The position numbers and the translations under genes were made by a program. A stretch of 64,000 nt of DNA from JACVRW01 sp963733885 (lineage in GTDB: Bacteria > Actinomycetota > Thermoleophilia > Solirubrobacterales > Thermoleophilaceae): NCBI GenBank assembly GCA_963733885.1, contig CAVTES010000016.1:43285-107284 (forward strand). The letters are read 5' to 3'. A model generated the notes under the pieces. It worked only from the letters and a program-made list of their open reading frames with translations. It did not search any database and was not told the DNA's origin. Below, piece after piece: positions 10,040 to 19,213 of this stretch (the stretch's first letter is position 1; every line of letters starts with the position of its first letter).

Positions 10040-11485
10040 TCAACCCGGCAGCCAGGGGTCGTGCCAGCCCCCGACGTTGTCCACCAGGTTGTCAGCTGAC
10101 TTAGGCCCCCACGAGCCTTGTTCGTACGCTTCGACCGGCGGCGGGGCGTCGAGTAGCGGCTGCACCACCCGCCACGTCTCCTCGAGCGCGTCCTGGCGCG
10201 CAAAGTGGCTCGAGTCGCCGACCATCGCCGCGTGCAGGAGCACCTCGTAGGCGGTGGGGCCCTCGCCGCCCATGCTCGCGAACTCCATGTCCAGCTGGAC
10301 CGGGCGCACTCCGTACGCCTCCGCCTTCTTCGCCTGCAGCCTGAGCCTGGCTCCGGGCGCTGGGCCGATCCGGAGCACGAGCTGGTTCGGCTCGGGCCGA
10401 GGCGCGTGCCTCGGGACGAAGCCGAGCCAGGGTGTCGTCGAAAAGACGACTCGAACCTCGGTCACCGTCACGGGCAGCGACTTGCCGGCGCGGATGAAGA
10501 ACGGCACGCCCGACCAGCGCCAGTTGTCGATCTCGAGCCGCATGGCGCAGTACGTCTCCGTCTGCGAACCAGGAGCAACTCCGGCCACATCGAGGTAGCC
10601 GCGGTATTGGCCGCGCACGTAGTGGGCGGGGTCGGCGTCGGCCATCGCGACGAAGACGTCACGCTTGCGATCGTTGATCACGTCCTTGCCGCGTCCTGTA
10701 GGAGGCTCCATGGCGACCAGGCTCAACACCTGCAGGATGTGGTTCTGGACGACGTCGCGCATGGCCCCCACCGGGTCGTAGAAATGGCCGCGATCCGCGA
10801 TGCCGAAGTCCTCCGCCATCGTGATCTGGACCGAGGAGACGTACTGGCGGTTCCAGACCGGCTCCAGGATGGTGTTCGCCCAGCGGAGGAACAGGATGTC
10901 CTCGACCGACATCTTCCCCAGGAAGTGGTCGATCCGGTAGAGCTGCGACTCGTCGATCAGCGCGTGGAGTTGCTCGTTCAACTCGCGCGCTGACGCAAGG
11001 TCGTGCCCGAAGGGCTTCTCCACGACGACCCGCGCGTCCTTCGTGAGGCCCGCGTCGGCGAGGCCCGAGACCACCGTGGCGAAGAGCGAGGGCGGGACTT
11101 CGAGGTAGAAGACGGGCAGGCTCGCGCCGCTGATCGCCTCCGCGACCCGGCCGTAAGTCGCCGCATCAGCGAAGTCTCCATGGACGTACGAGAGCTTCTC
11201 GGCGAAGCGCTTGAACACGGCCTCGTCGAGTGGCTCGCCCGTTGCGACGATCGACTCGCGGGCCCGCTCGACGAGGTGCTCGAGCGTCCAGTCATCGAAG
11301 GCCACTCCGACGACGCGGCAGGAAAGGAGGCCGCGCTGCTCGAGCCGGTAGAGAGAGCGGAAGGTCATCACTCTCGCAAGGTCGCCCGTGATCCCGAACA
11401 CCACGAACACGTCGGCGTGCCGCTGCTCGGCCTCGCCCTGGGCGCGGGCAAGGGGCTCGACCGAGGCTGCTGCTCCCGTCGTCAT
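10040..11485 (-). CDS. zwf: Glucose-6-phosphate 1-dehydrogenase
   Basis: First enzyme of the oxidative pentose phosphate pathway; oxidises glucose 6-phosphate to the lactone, usually making NADPH. 481 residues, full length. The nucleotide fold begins VFVVFGITGDLARVMTFRSLY (residue 27), with GDLARVM replacing the usual GDLAKKK-like loop. The active-site signature RIDHFLGK with flanking YRIDH is near residue 182, and EKPFGHDL near 160. The ATG overlaps the ndh stop (ATGA), so it is co-translated with NADH dehydrogenase. NADPH production beside NDH-2 and bd oxidase suggests joint control of electron supply, which is inference. Confidence 0.95.
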   Translation of the reverse strand: MTTGAAASVEPLARAQGEAEQRHADVFVVFGITGDLARVMTFRSLYRLEQRGLLSCRVVGVAFDDWTLEHLVERARESIVATGEPLDEAVFKRFAEKLSYVHGDFADAATYGRVAEAISGASLPVFYLEVPPSLFATVVSGLADAGLTKDARVVVEKPFGHDLASARELNEQLHALIDESQLYRIDHFLGKMSVEDILFLRWANTILEPVWNRQYVSSVQITMAEDFGIADRGHFYDPVGAMRDVVQNHILQVLSLVAMEPPTGRGKDVINDRKRDVFVAMADADPAHYVRGQYRGYLDVAGVAPGSQTETYCAMRLEIDNWRWSGVPFFIRAGKSLPVTVTEVRVVFSTTPWLGFVPRHAPRPEPNQLVLRIGPAPGARLRLQAKKAEAYGVRPVQLDMEFASMGGEGPTAYEVLLHAAMVGDSSHFARQDALEETWRVVQPLLDAPPPVEAYEQGSWGPKSADNLVDNVGGWHDPWLPG

Positions 11486-12813
11486 TCCGCTCTCCTCGCC
11501 TTCCCGGGCTCGTCCGTCTCGACGACGATCCGGCCCGTGCGTTGGTGCGTGAGCGCGGTCCCGGCCCAGTCGACCACGGCCTTCGCGCGGTCCTCGTTGG
11601 TCGGCAGCAGAGCGAGATGCACGGTGCCCCAGGCCAGCTGCGCGGCCCTCCCCTTCATCGTTCGGCCGCCGAGCATCTGCACCACGGCGGCGCCCCGGCC
11701 GATCGTCGCCATCGTGCCCTTGTCCTTGTATCTGAACGGCTTCGTCTGCTTCCCCGCGACCCGCCGGGCGATCGTCTCCCCGGCGTGCTCGCCGGACTGC
11801 AGCGCGACCGAGCCAAGCTGCGGCAGCACCTGCTCCGTCTTCGCGTCGGTGATCGCTGCGATATCGCCGAGCGCGTACACCTCCGGGTAAAGCGGAACGG
11901 TGAGCTCCGGCCCGACGCCGATGCGGTTTCCTCGCTCGAGCTCGAGCCCGAGCGCCCGGACGAGCGCGTTGCCCTGCAAACCGGCGCCCCAGACGAGCGT
12001 GTGCGCGTCGAGCACCGTGCCCGACTTGAGCGTGACCCGAGTCGGAGAGACGGACTCGACCGCCTCCCCCACGACGACCTCCACCGTCCGCTTGGCCAAC
12101 GCCTTCTCGGTGTAGGCGCGGATGTCGTCCTTGAACATCGAGAAGACCTGCGGCCCAGCCTCGACGAGGATGATCCGGGCCTTGGCCTCGGTGACGCCCG
12201 GAAAGTCCTTCGCGAGCTCACCGCGATAGAGCTCCGCGAGCGCACCGGCGCTCTCGACCCCGGTCGGCCCCCCGCCCACCACCACGACGTTCAGCGCGCC
12301 GTCGTCGACGAGGTCGGGGTTCCGGTCCGCGTCCTCCCACTTCCGCAGGACGTGGTCCTTTAGCCGCACGGCGTCCGGAAGCGTGTACATCGGAAAGGCG
12401 TGCTCCGCGGCCCCTTCGGTGCCGAAGAAGTTGACCTCCGCGCCGAGCGCGAGTACGAGGTAGTCGTAGGCGATCGGCGCCCGCTCCGCAAACTGCACCT
12501 CGCGCGCGTCGAGATCGACAGCGGTCACGGTTTCCTGATGGACCGTCGCGTTCTCCTGCCCGTGGACCAGGTCGCGCAGCGAATGGCCGACGGCGGTCTG
12601 CTCGAGCAGACCGGTCGCGAGCTGATACAGGAGCGGCTGGAAGGTGTGATAGTCGTGCCTGTCCACCAGCACGACCTCGACGTCGGCGCCCTTGAGTGCG
12701 CGCGCGGCGCCGATCCCGGCAAAGCCCCCGCCGAGAACGAGGACGCGTGGACGCCCGTCGCGGCCGTCGGCCGTCGCTACGTCGAGCACCGGTTCTTCGA
12801 AGCGCTCCGTCAT
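11482..12813 (-). CDS. ndh: Type II NADH dehydrogenase (NDH-2)
   Basis: Non-proton-pumping NADH:quinone oxidoreductase on the inner face of the membrane. 443 residues. The FAD fold starts VLVLGGGFAGIGAARALK (residue 25), the NADH fold is NVVVVGGGPTGVESAGALAEL (residue 176), and the second FAD motif is YALGDIAAI (residue 315). The C-terminal part has amphipathic character but no clear span. It heads a five-gene operon (ndh-zwf-pgi-gnd-ROK). A palindrome at 12858-12876 is 44 bp upstream of the start. A thioredoxin-reductase-like or NAD(P)H oxidase assignment is less likely, because the HDYHTFQPLLYQLATG motif is characteristic of NDH-2. Confidence 0.92.
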   Translation of the reverse strand: MTERFEEPVLDVATADGRDGRPRVLVLGGGFAGIGAARALKGADVEVVLVDRHDYHTFQPLLYQLATGLLEQTAVGHSLRDLVHGQENATVHQETVTAVDLDAREVQFAERAPIAYDYLVLALGAEVNFFGTEGAAEHAFPMYTLPDAVRLKDHVLRKWEDADRNPDLVDDGALNVVVVGGGPTGVESAGALAELYRGELAKDFPGVTEAKARIILVEAGPQVFSMFKDDIRAYTEKALAKRTVEVVVGEAVESVSPTRVTLKSGTVLDAHTLVWGAGLQGNALVRALGLELERGNRIGVGPELTVPLYPEVYALGDIAAITDAKTEQVLPQLGSVALQSGEHAGETIARRVAGKQTKPFRYKDKGTMATIGRGAAVVQMLGGRTMKGRAAQLAWGTVHLALLPTNEDRAKAVVDWAGTALTHQRTGRIVVETDEPGKARRAE

Positions 12814-12857
12814 CTTCTGGGCCTCGGCAACGTATACCGGCCGGCGAGAGGCCGACC

Positions 12858-12876
12858 ATCACCCCAATCGGATGAT
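12858..12876. promoter_or_regulatory. 19-bp palindrome, candidate operator (copy 2)
   Basis: ATCACCCCAATCGGATGAT. Same form and central A as the copy at 5431. It is 44 bp upstream of ndh, in the divergent ndh/MFS intergenic region, with a second copy centred 26 bp away (12884-12902). Paired sites with this spacing put both on nearly the same face of the helix, consistent with cooperative binding; the binding protein is unknown. Confidence 0.6.
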
Positions 12877-12883
12877 CGTGCGC

Positions 12884-12902
12884 CTCACCCGGATCAGGTG
12901 AT
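12884..12902. promoter_or_regulatory. 19-bp imperfect palindrome, candidate operator (copy 3)
   Basis: CTCACCCGGATCAGGTGAT, a weaker member of the set with several mismatches between arms. It overlaps a possible ATG at 12901 for the MFS gene, which argues that translation of that gene starts further downstream at GTG 12988. Confidence 0.5.
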
Positions 12903-12987
12903 GATCGGGCTGTTCGCGCCTGGTTGCCTCTCCGGTGACGTGGCCGATGTCGACAAGGCCCAACCCTTGCCGGTCGAGGACAGCTCT

Positions 12988-14649
12988 GTGCCGGCGCGTG
13001 CAGGCGTCGTCCTCGTCTCGCTGATCCTGGTTGCGGCGGTCGCGAACTTGAACCTGGCGGTGGCCAACGTCGCGCTGCCGGACATCGGCAAGGCGTTCGA
13101 CGCGGGGCAAACCGCGATCAACCTGGTCGCCGTCGGCTACTCGCTGGGGCTGGCCGCGTCGGTGCTGTACCTCGGCGCGCTGGGGGATCGCTACGGGCGC
13201 AAGCTGATGCTGATCCTCGGCACCTCGTTGTCGATCCCGGCCTGCGTCGTGGCTGCCTTCGCCCCGTCGATCGAGGTCCTCTTCGGCGCGCGCCTCTTTG
13301 GCGGGCTGGCGGCGGGAATGGCCTATCCGACGACGCTGGCGTTGATCACCGCGCTGTGGTCGGGGCCGGCACGCACGAAGTCGATCGCGCTGTGGTCTGC
13401 CCTCGGCGGCGCCATCGCAGCGCTCGGACCACTCCTCTCGGGCGCGCTGCTCACCGGCTTCGAGTGGGGCTCCGTCTTCCTGGTCACGCTACCGCTCGCC
13501 GGTGTGGCCCTGTACATGGCGGTCCGCTACGTGCCCGCCCACGTCAACGAGGCCACAGATCCGGTCGACAACCTCGGGGGGGTCCTATCGGTTCTGCTCG
13601 TAGCGGCGCTGGTGCTTTCGATCAACTTCGCGCCCGTGCCGAACAGAGGGACCCTGGCCTTGGGGCTCGCTGCGATCGCGCTGGCGGCGGCTGTGGCCTT
13701 CGTCGTGACCCAGCGCAAGGCGAAGGCGCCGCTATACGACCTCGCGGTGGCCGGACGCCGGATCTTCTGGGTCGCCGCGTGCGCGGGGATCATCGTGTTC
13801 GGCACGCTCATGGGAGCGATGTTCGTCGGCCAGCAGTTCCTGCAGAACGTGCTCGGATATTCGACGCTGGACGCGGGGCTCGCGATCCTGCCCGCGGCCG
13901 CGCTCATGGTGGTGGTGGCCCCGCGCTCCGCCAAGCTGGTGAGCGCGCGAGGCGCCCGTTTCACGCTGCTCCTCGGCTACGCGTTCTGTCTCCTGGGCTT
14001 TCTCACGATGCTCCTGCTCTGGAAGGAGGACATCTCCTACTGGAAGGTCGGACTTGGCTATGCATTCGTCGGGATCGGCGTCGGGTTCGCCGGTACGCCG
14101 GCCTCGCACTCTCTCACCGGGTCGGTGCCGGTCCGTCGTGCCGGCATGGCCTCTGGGACGGCCGATCTCCAGCGTGACCTGGGCGGAGCGGTTATGCAGT
14201 CGATCCTCGGCGCGGTTCTCACCGCCGGCTACGCGGGGGCCATAGGCGCGGCCGTCGCAAGCTCACCCGAAGGGGACAAGGTCACGAACCAAGTCCAGAC
14301 CGAGCTGACGAAGTCGTTCGCGAGCGCGGTCGACACGGCCGAGCGGTACCCGCAGTACGAGAGCCAGATCGTCGCGGCCGCGAAGTCGTCGTTCCTTCAG
14401 GGAGACGAGTGGGCCTACATCGCCGGCATCGTGGCGATTCTGCTCGGAGCGGTGCTGATCTTCTTCCTGTTCCCGAAGAAGGAGAGGGAGGAGGAGCTTC
14501 TCGCTCGGTACCACTCGGAGGACGTCTCGGCCGTGGCCGTGCCCGCTCATGGCGTCCCGGGTCGGGCCGTCGCGCATCCCATGGCATCCGCCGACCCGGC
14601 GCGGGTTCATCCGCTCCGGGTGATGCGCGCTCCTACCCGGCGCCCATAA
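12988..14649 (+). CDS. MFS exporter, DHA2-type (14 membrane spans)
   Basis: About 553 residues of a drug:proton antiporter-2 type transporter. TM1 carries NLAVANVALPDIGKAF, the A motif LGDRYGRKLML follows TM2, and there are 13-14 hydrophobic spans with a soluble loop near residue 450. The start is chosen at GTG 12988 because GAGGA sits 7 nt upstream and because the in-frame ATG at 12901 lies inside the operator-like palindrome; the longer form would add 29 non-conserved residues. It is divergent from ndh and shares its intergenic region, so regulation with the redox operon is likely. The substrate is unknown. Confidence 0.85.
   Translation: MPARAGVVLVSLILVAAVANLNLAVANVALPDIGKAFDAGQTAINLVAVGYSLGLAASVLYLGALGDRYGRKLMLILGTSLSIPACVVAAFAPSIEVLFGARLFGGLAAGMAYPTTLALITALWSGPARTKSIALWSALGGAIAALGPLLSGALLTGFEWGSVFLVTLPLAGVALYMAVRYVPAHVNEATDPVDNLGGVLSVLLVAALVLSINFAPVPNRGTLALGLAAIALAAAVAFVVTQRKAKAPLYDLAVAGRRIFWVAACAGIIVFGTLMGAMFVGQQFLQNVLGYSTLDAGLAILPAAALMVVVAPRSAKLVSARGARFTLLLGYAFCLLGFLTMLLLWKEDISYWKVGLGYAFVGIGVGFAGTPASHSLTGSVPVRRAGMASGTADLQRDLGGAVMQSILGAVLTAGYAGAIGAAVASSPEGDKVTNQVQTELTKSFASAVDTAERYPQYESQIVAAAKSSFLQGDEWAYIAGIVAILLGAVLIFFLFPKKEREEELLARYHSEDVSAVAVPAHGVPGRAVAHPMASADPARVHPLRVMRAPTRRP
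14606..14624. promoter_or_regulatory. 19-bp palindrome, candidate operator (copy 4)
   Basis: TTCATCCGCTCCGGGTGAT. It matches the family at most positions but has T at the centre. It lies inside the last codons of the MFS gene and 51 bp before the next start (TTG 14676), a position suited to controlling the membrane protein-gadB pair. Confidence 0.45.
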
Positions 14650-14675
14650 GGTCGGGCTGTGTTCGAGGTGCGGCC

Positions 14676-15368
14676 TTGATAGGACACGCGCTGGCCTTCG
14701 CCCCGCGGCCGGCTACCACGGTCGCCTGGGAGCGCTCGATCGCCGTGGGGTTTGCGGTCGGTTCGGCTTGTTTCTTCGTCGGACCGTTCCCGGGGTTCGT
14801 GCAGCTCGTCGGCACCGGGGCCGACGGCGCGGTCTTCTTCGCCGGCTCGGTGTTCTTCACGCTCGCAGCGGGCCTCGAGCTGCGTGAGGCCACGGCCAGG
14901 CGCGGACGCCGCTGGGGCGCCGATCCGTCGTGGTGGAGCGCCGCCGTTCAGTTCGTGGGCACGCTGCTCTTCAACGTCAGCACCTTCGATGCCATGCAGG
15001 ACGGCCTCTCGACCCAGCAGGAGAATCGGCTGGTCTGGACTCCCGACGTGTTCGGCTCGGCGTGCTTCCTCGTTTCGGGCGCTCTTGCCTACCGCGTGGC
15101 GGCCAGGCCAGGCCTGCTCCCGGCGCGCTGGGACCGCGAATCGACGATGGCCGCCGTCAACCTGGTCGGGTGCGTGCTGTTCGGCGTGTCGGCCGTCGCG
15201 GCCTATGTGGTGCCCTCGAGCGGATCGATTCTCGATCTGGCCGCGGCGAACTGGAGCACGTCGCTCGGCGCTCTCTGCTTCTTCGTTGGTGCCCTGCTGG
15301 TTCTGCCCCGCCGGCACCCGGAGCGCGCGCGCTCCGCTGCCCGGCCGATCCTCACCAAGGAGGTCTGA
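14676..15368 (+). CDS. Multi-span membrane protein, possibly YrhK-like
   Basis: About 230 residues, mostly membrane segments, arranged as repeats of the form VGSACFFVGPFPG, FVGTLLFNVSTF, FGSACFLVSGALAY and LGALCFFVGALLVL. The repeated G-x-x-x-FFVG/LLF pattern resembles YrhK-type domains; this is a tentative match. The start is TTG 14676 with GAGGTG 6 nt upstream; there is no ATG or GTG in frame before TM1, and open frame further upstream is antisense-like. Its stop is 2 bp before gadB and it carries the gadB ribosome binding site, so the two are co-transcribed. Function not known; a link to acid stress is inference. Confidence 0.7.
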   Translation: MIGHALAFAPRPATTVAWERSIAVGFAVGSACFFVGPFPGFVQLVGTGADGAVFFAGSVFFTLAAGLELREATARRGRRWGADPSWWSAAVQFVGTLLFNVSTFDAMQDGLSTQQENRLVWTPDVFGSACFLVSGALAYRVAARPGLLPARWDRESTMAAVNLVGCVLFGVSAVAAYVVPSSGSILDLAAANWSTSLGALCFFVGALLVLPRRHPERARSAARPILTKEV

Positions 15369-15370
15369 CC

Positions 15371-16759
15371 ATGTCGCAAACCGAGCTGGCGGAGCAACTC
15401 GACGCCCTCGCCACGCAGTACGGCAACCGATTCCTGCTCGAACCCGCACCTGACAACCAGCTCCCGCAGCACGGTATGCGGAGCGTCGACGCGATGCGGC
15501 TGATCGGCGAGGAGCTCGTGCTCGACGGGATTCCGATGCGCAACCTGGCCACGTTCGTCACGACCTGGATGGAACCCGAGGCGCAGCGCGTGATCGCGGA
15601 GAACCTGCACCGGAACTTCATCGACCACGCCGAGTACCCGCAGACGGCCGAGATAGAGCAGCGCTGCATCCGCATGATCGCCGACCTGTTCAACGCCCCG
15701 GGGGAGACGACCGGGGCCCGCACGCAGGGGTCGTCTGAGGCGATCATGCTCGGCGCGCTCTCGCTGAAGTGGAAGTGGCGAGGCCGCCGCGAGAAGGCGG
15801 GAAAGGACACCGCACGCCCGAATCTGGTCTTCGGCGGCGACGTGCACGTCGTCTGGGAGAAGTTCTGCCGCTACTTCGACGTCGAGCCGCGGATCATCCC
15901 GCTCCAGAGGGACAAGTACACGATCGGTCCCGAGGACGTGGAGCCTCAGGTCGACGAGAACACGATTGGGGTCGCCGCGGTGCTCGGGACGACATTCACC
16001 GGCCACGCCGACGACATCGTTGGGATCAACGATCTGCTGGTCCGCCTGAAGGGTGAGCGAGGTCTCGATGTGCCGCTTCACGTGGATGCGGCGAGTGGTG
16101 GCTTCGTGTGGCCGTTCCTATATCCCGACTCCGAGTGGGACTTCCGCTTGGAGCAGGTCCGCTCGATCAACGTGTCGGGCCACAAGTTCGGCCTCGTCTA
16201 TCCCGGCATCGGGTGGCTCGTGTTCAGGGAGCGGAGCGATCTGGCCGAGGATCTCGTCTTCTACGAGAACTACCTCGGCAAGACAGACGCGACCTTCACC
16301 CTCAACTTCTCCACGGGCTCGGCGATGGTGCTCGCCCAGTACTACAACTTCGTGCGCTTCGGCCACGCGGGCTACTGCTACATCATGGAGACGATGGAGC
16401 GCAACTCCCAACTCCTGGCGTCCCGGATCTCGGAGAGCGGCGTGTTCCGGCTGATCGGCACGGAGGACGAGGAACAGCTCCCGCTCGTAGCCTTCCAGCT
16501 GGCCGAAGACCGGGGCTACGACGAGTTCGACGTCGCGTCACAGCTGGCGGCGGAGCGGGGGTGGATGGTGCCCGCCTACACGCTGCCCCCCAACGCGGAC
16601 CACGTCAAGATCATGCGCGCCCTGGTCAAGCTGACGCTCGGCCACAGTCGGGTTACCACGCTGGCCGACGACATCGTCGAGGCCTGCCAGACGCTGGAGC
16701 AGAAGGGCGGACTGCACGAGACCGACCGCCAGCGGGTCAAGACGGGGGCGGGCTACTGA
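15371..16759 (+). CDS. gadB: Glutamate decarboxylase
   Basis: PLP enzyme that converts glutamate to GABA and CO2, consuming a proton and so giving acid resistance. 462 residues, full length. Visible: the N-terminal RNLATFVTTWMEPEA, GSSEAIMLGAL (cofactor phosphate loop), HVDAASGGF (the PLP-contacting Asp), and the Schiff-base lysine in NVSGHKFGLVYPG near residue 277. The ATG follows a strong AAGGAGG. No glutamate/GABA antiporter (GadC) is adjacent; the upstream membrane protein or the MFS might have some such role, but nothing in them shows this. It is convergent with the LAL regulator. Confidence 0.95.
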   Translation: MSQTELAEQLDALATQYGNRFLLEPAPDNQLPQHGMRSVDAMRLIGEELVLDGIPMRNLATFVTTWMEPEAQRVIAENLHRNFIDHAEYPQTAEIEQRCIRMIADLFNAPGETTGARTQGSSEAIMLGALSLKWKWRGRREKAGKDTARPNLVFGGDVHVVWEKFCRYFDVEPRIIPLQRDKYTIGPEDVEPQVDENTIGVAAVLGTTFTGHADDIVGINDLLVRLKGERGLDVPLHVDAASGGFVWPFLYPDSEWDFRLEQVRSINVSGHKFGLVYPGIGWLVFRERSDLAEDLVFYENYLGKTDATFTLNFSTGSAMVLAQYYNFVRFGHAGYCYIMETMERNSQLLASRISESGVFRLIGTEDEEQLPLVAFQLAEDRGYDEFDVASQLAAERGWMVPAYTLPPNADHVKIMRALVKLTLGHSRVTTLADDIVEACQTLEQKGGLHETDRQRVKTGAGY

Positions 16760-16793
16760 TCGACTGGTTCGCTTTTGCGGCCGGTCGCCTCGT

Positions 16794-19193
16794 TCACCGC
16801 GCGTCGTCAGGACCGGCTTCGACCAGTCCGGCGGCGCGCGCGCGATCGACCGCACTCCCGCGGTCCGAGACGCAGAGCTTTCGGTAGATGCCCCGCGCGT
16901 GTGTCTTCACTGTGTTCGGCGACACGTAGAGGCGCTCCGCGATCTCGCGGAACGAGAGGTGGCTCGGCAGGTACCGCAGCACGCGCAGCTCGGCGGCCGT
17001 CAGGGACCACTCCGCTCCGTCCGTGGAGCTCTGGACGAGGTCCAGCCGGGCAACGGCGTCTTCCAGCCAAGCTTGGAGCACAGGCGCGTCAGGTGTTCGT
17101 CGTAGGACGCGGGTGGCCTCGCCGAGGTGTTCGGCGGCAGCGACCAAGCCGCCCAGGCGCAGGCTCGTGCGGGCGGCCACGATGTTGCACTGGACCTCGT
17201 ACCAGGGACTCGGGTCGGAGATCCTTGTAAAGAGCCGAAGGGCGTGCTGCAGGTCCGCGGTTGCCTCGCTCATCTGCCCATCGCGGGCCCTCAGTTCGGC
17301 TGACACCGCGAACACAAGTGCGGCCGTGGGGCAGTCGTCCAGGCGGCAGCGCCCGACTTGCGCCCTCGCCCGGCCCGCTGCCACGGTTGCCCGGTCCAGG
17401 TCATCCTCGCCGGTGTGGAGAAGCGCGAGCTGGGACAGGCAGAGCGCCTGCACCAACGGCGCCGACACGGCGGCCAGATGGGCGCCCTGCTCGAGGTGGT
17501 CTCGGGCCTCGTCGCCCTCGCCCCGTAGGTGTACTGCGACCCCGTTGAGAAGCAGGCAGACTGAACGCCATGGGCTGCGCTCACCGAGCAGCTCGTGTGC
17601 CTGGGCGGCGTCCGCGCCCATCTCCTCGACGCCGCGCCGCCCCACGCCCGCACGCATGAGGGCGAGTCCCGCCCGCACGACATCCGAATCGTCGGGCACG
17701 CTCCTTGCCAGCGAGGTCCAGCGTTCGGCCTCGTACAGGTTGCCGCCGACAAGCGCTGTCCCCGCTGCCACCAAGGCCAGGAGCGGTGTGTCGGCCAGCT
17801 CGTGGTCGGGAAAGCGATTCAGCCATCCCCAGATCACGCGTTGCTCACCGCGGGCGGCGTGCTGGAGCGCGCTCTCCCAAAGCAGCTCGCCGGCACGCGC
17901 GACATCGCGCCCGTCGATCGAATGGTCGATCGCACGGCCGGCGTCGCCGTGGCGAGCCCACCAAGTGCTCGCGCGCCGGTGAAGCACGGCGCCGTGGCCG
18001 GGATCGCGGCGGTGGAGCTCCGCCCGGAGCACGGTCGCGAACAGCTCGTGATAGCGATAGGTCCCGTCGCGCCGGTCGAGCGGAACGATCAGCAGGTTCG
18101 AGCGCTCCAGGCGCGCAAGCATGTCCGCTGAGTCGTGGCGGTCGAGGACCGCGTCGCACAGCGGTGCAGACAGCCGGTCGAGCACCGACGTCCGCGTCAG
18201 GAAGTCGAGCTGCGCGCTCGGCAGCCCGGACAGGAACTCCTCCCGTACGTAGTCCGAGACGAAGCGATCGTCGCCTGAAAACGCCCCGACGTCCGTCCTG
18301 CCCCCAGCTTGCTCGCCCAGGGTGAGAGCCGCGAGATATAGACCCGTGGGCCACCCCTCCGTCATGCGCGTGAGGGCGAGCGCCTGTTCGGGGCCAAGCT
18401 CGACGCCGGCGAGGCGCAGAAGGCCGGAAGCCTCCGAGCGGGTCATGGCGAGATCCTCGGCGCGAAGTTCCACCGACTTGCCGAGTGCCCGAAGCCGCGC
18501 GATCGGGAGATGGATGTCGCTGCGAGATGCGAGCGCTACCTGCAGACCGGCACCGGCGGCTTGCCAGAGCGCCGTCAGGACGTGCCGGGACTCACGACTC
18601 CGGACGGCGTGGACGTCGTCGAGCACAAGCACCAGCGGCCGCTCGCTTCGGCTCAAGCTCCTGGCGAGGCGCTTGAGCGCCACCGTCGCGGCATCGGGCC
18701 GCTGGGAGGCGAGCGCCTCGAAGACCTCCCAGCCGACCGGCTCGACGTCATCGAGCGCGAGTGCGATGGCGGACAGGAGGGTCCTCGGGTCGTTGTCCTC
18801 GGCGTCGAGCGTCACCCAGGCGAACGGGCGTCCGTCACATGCCGCCCATTCGGACAGGACCGTCGTCTTTCCGTAGCCGGCCGGTGCGACGATAAACGCA
18901 ACCGGTATGTCCCGGGCATCGACGAGCCGCTGCACGAGCCGCCCCCGCGGCACACACCCCGGGCGCACCGGAGCCGGTCGGCTCTTGAGCTCCAGCAGTT
19001 CCGTCCCGTCGAGAGCCGAGGGTGGGGCGCTGATCGGTGCCGTCGCGGCCTGAGCCAAGGTGCGCAGCGTCTCAGCGCCGGGGAACGGCCACAACCGCGT
19101 GGGCTTGCCTGTGCCGGTGCGGCTCACTCCCCCCGTCGGGGGGCGCTGGCCACCGCGGTCAGGCCAGCGCAAGGCGCGGGCGGAGGGTCGCAC
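16794..19193 (-). CDS. LAL/MalT-type LuxR-family ATP-binding regulator
   Basis: Up to 799 residues: an N-terminal STAND ATPase with Walker A IVAPAGYGKTTVL (about residue 105) and Walker B LVLVLDDVHAV (about 195), a long helical TPR-like region, and a C-terminal LuxR HTH (LTAAELRVLRYLPSHLSFREIAERLYVSPNTVK, residues about 728-760). MalT-type proteins bind an inducer and ATP, oligomerise and activate transcription. The start is uncertain: ATG 19193 is only 20 bp from the palindrome at 19214, and a CCCCCC/GGGGGG hairpin (19129-19143) falls within the first codons, so a start near 19130 or later is possible. A candidate reader of the shared palindrome. Confidence 0.85.
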   Translation of the reverse strand: MRPSARALRWPDRGGQRPPTGGVSRTGTGKPTRLWPFPGAETLRTLAQAATAPISAPPSALDGTELLELKSRPAPVRPGCVPRGRLVQRLVDARDIPVAFIVAPAGYGKTTVLSEWAACDGRPFAWVTLDAEDNDPRTLLSAIALALDDVEPVGWEVFEALASQRPDAATVALKRLARSLSRSERPLVLVLDDVHAVRSRESRHVLTALWQAAGAGLQVALASRSDIHLPIARLRALGKSVELRAEDLAMTRSEASGLLRLAGVELGPEQALALTRMTEGWPTGLYLAALTLGEQAGGRTDVGAFSGDDRFVSDYVREEFLSGLPSAQLDFLTRTSVLDRLSAPLCDAVLDRHDSADMLARLERSNLLIVPLDRRDGTYRYHELFATVLRAELHRRDPGHGAVLHRRASTWWARHGDAGRAIDHSIDGRDVARAGELLWESALQHAARGEQRVIWGWLNRFPDHELADTPLLALVAAGTALVGGNLYEAERWTSLARSVPDDSDVVRAGLALMRAGVGRRGVEEMGADAAQAHELLGERSPWRSVCLLLNGVAVHLRGEGDEARDHLEQGAHLAAVSAPLVQALCLSQLALLHTGEDDLDRATVAAGRARAQVGRCRLDDCPTAALVFAVSAELRARDGQMSEATADLQHALRLFTRISDPSPWYEVQCNIVAARTSLRLGGLVAAAEHLGEATRVLRRTPDAPVLQAWLEDAVARLDLVQSSTDGAEWSLTAAELRVLRYLPSHLSFREIAERLYVSPNTVKTHARGIYRKLCVSDRGSAVDRARAAGLVEAGPDDAR

Positions 19194-19213
19194 CGCCCGG
19201 GCGGCGATGTGAG

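Noticed and set aside
12400..12900. Upstream extension of the MFS frame by 167 codons
   Set aside because: Lies antisense to ndh and lacks conserved sequence; the transporter clearly begins near 12988.
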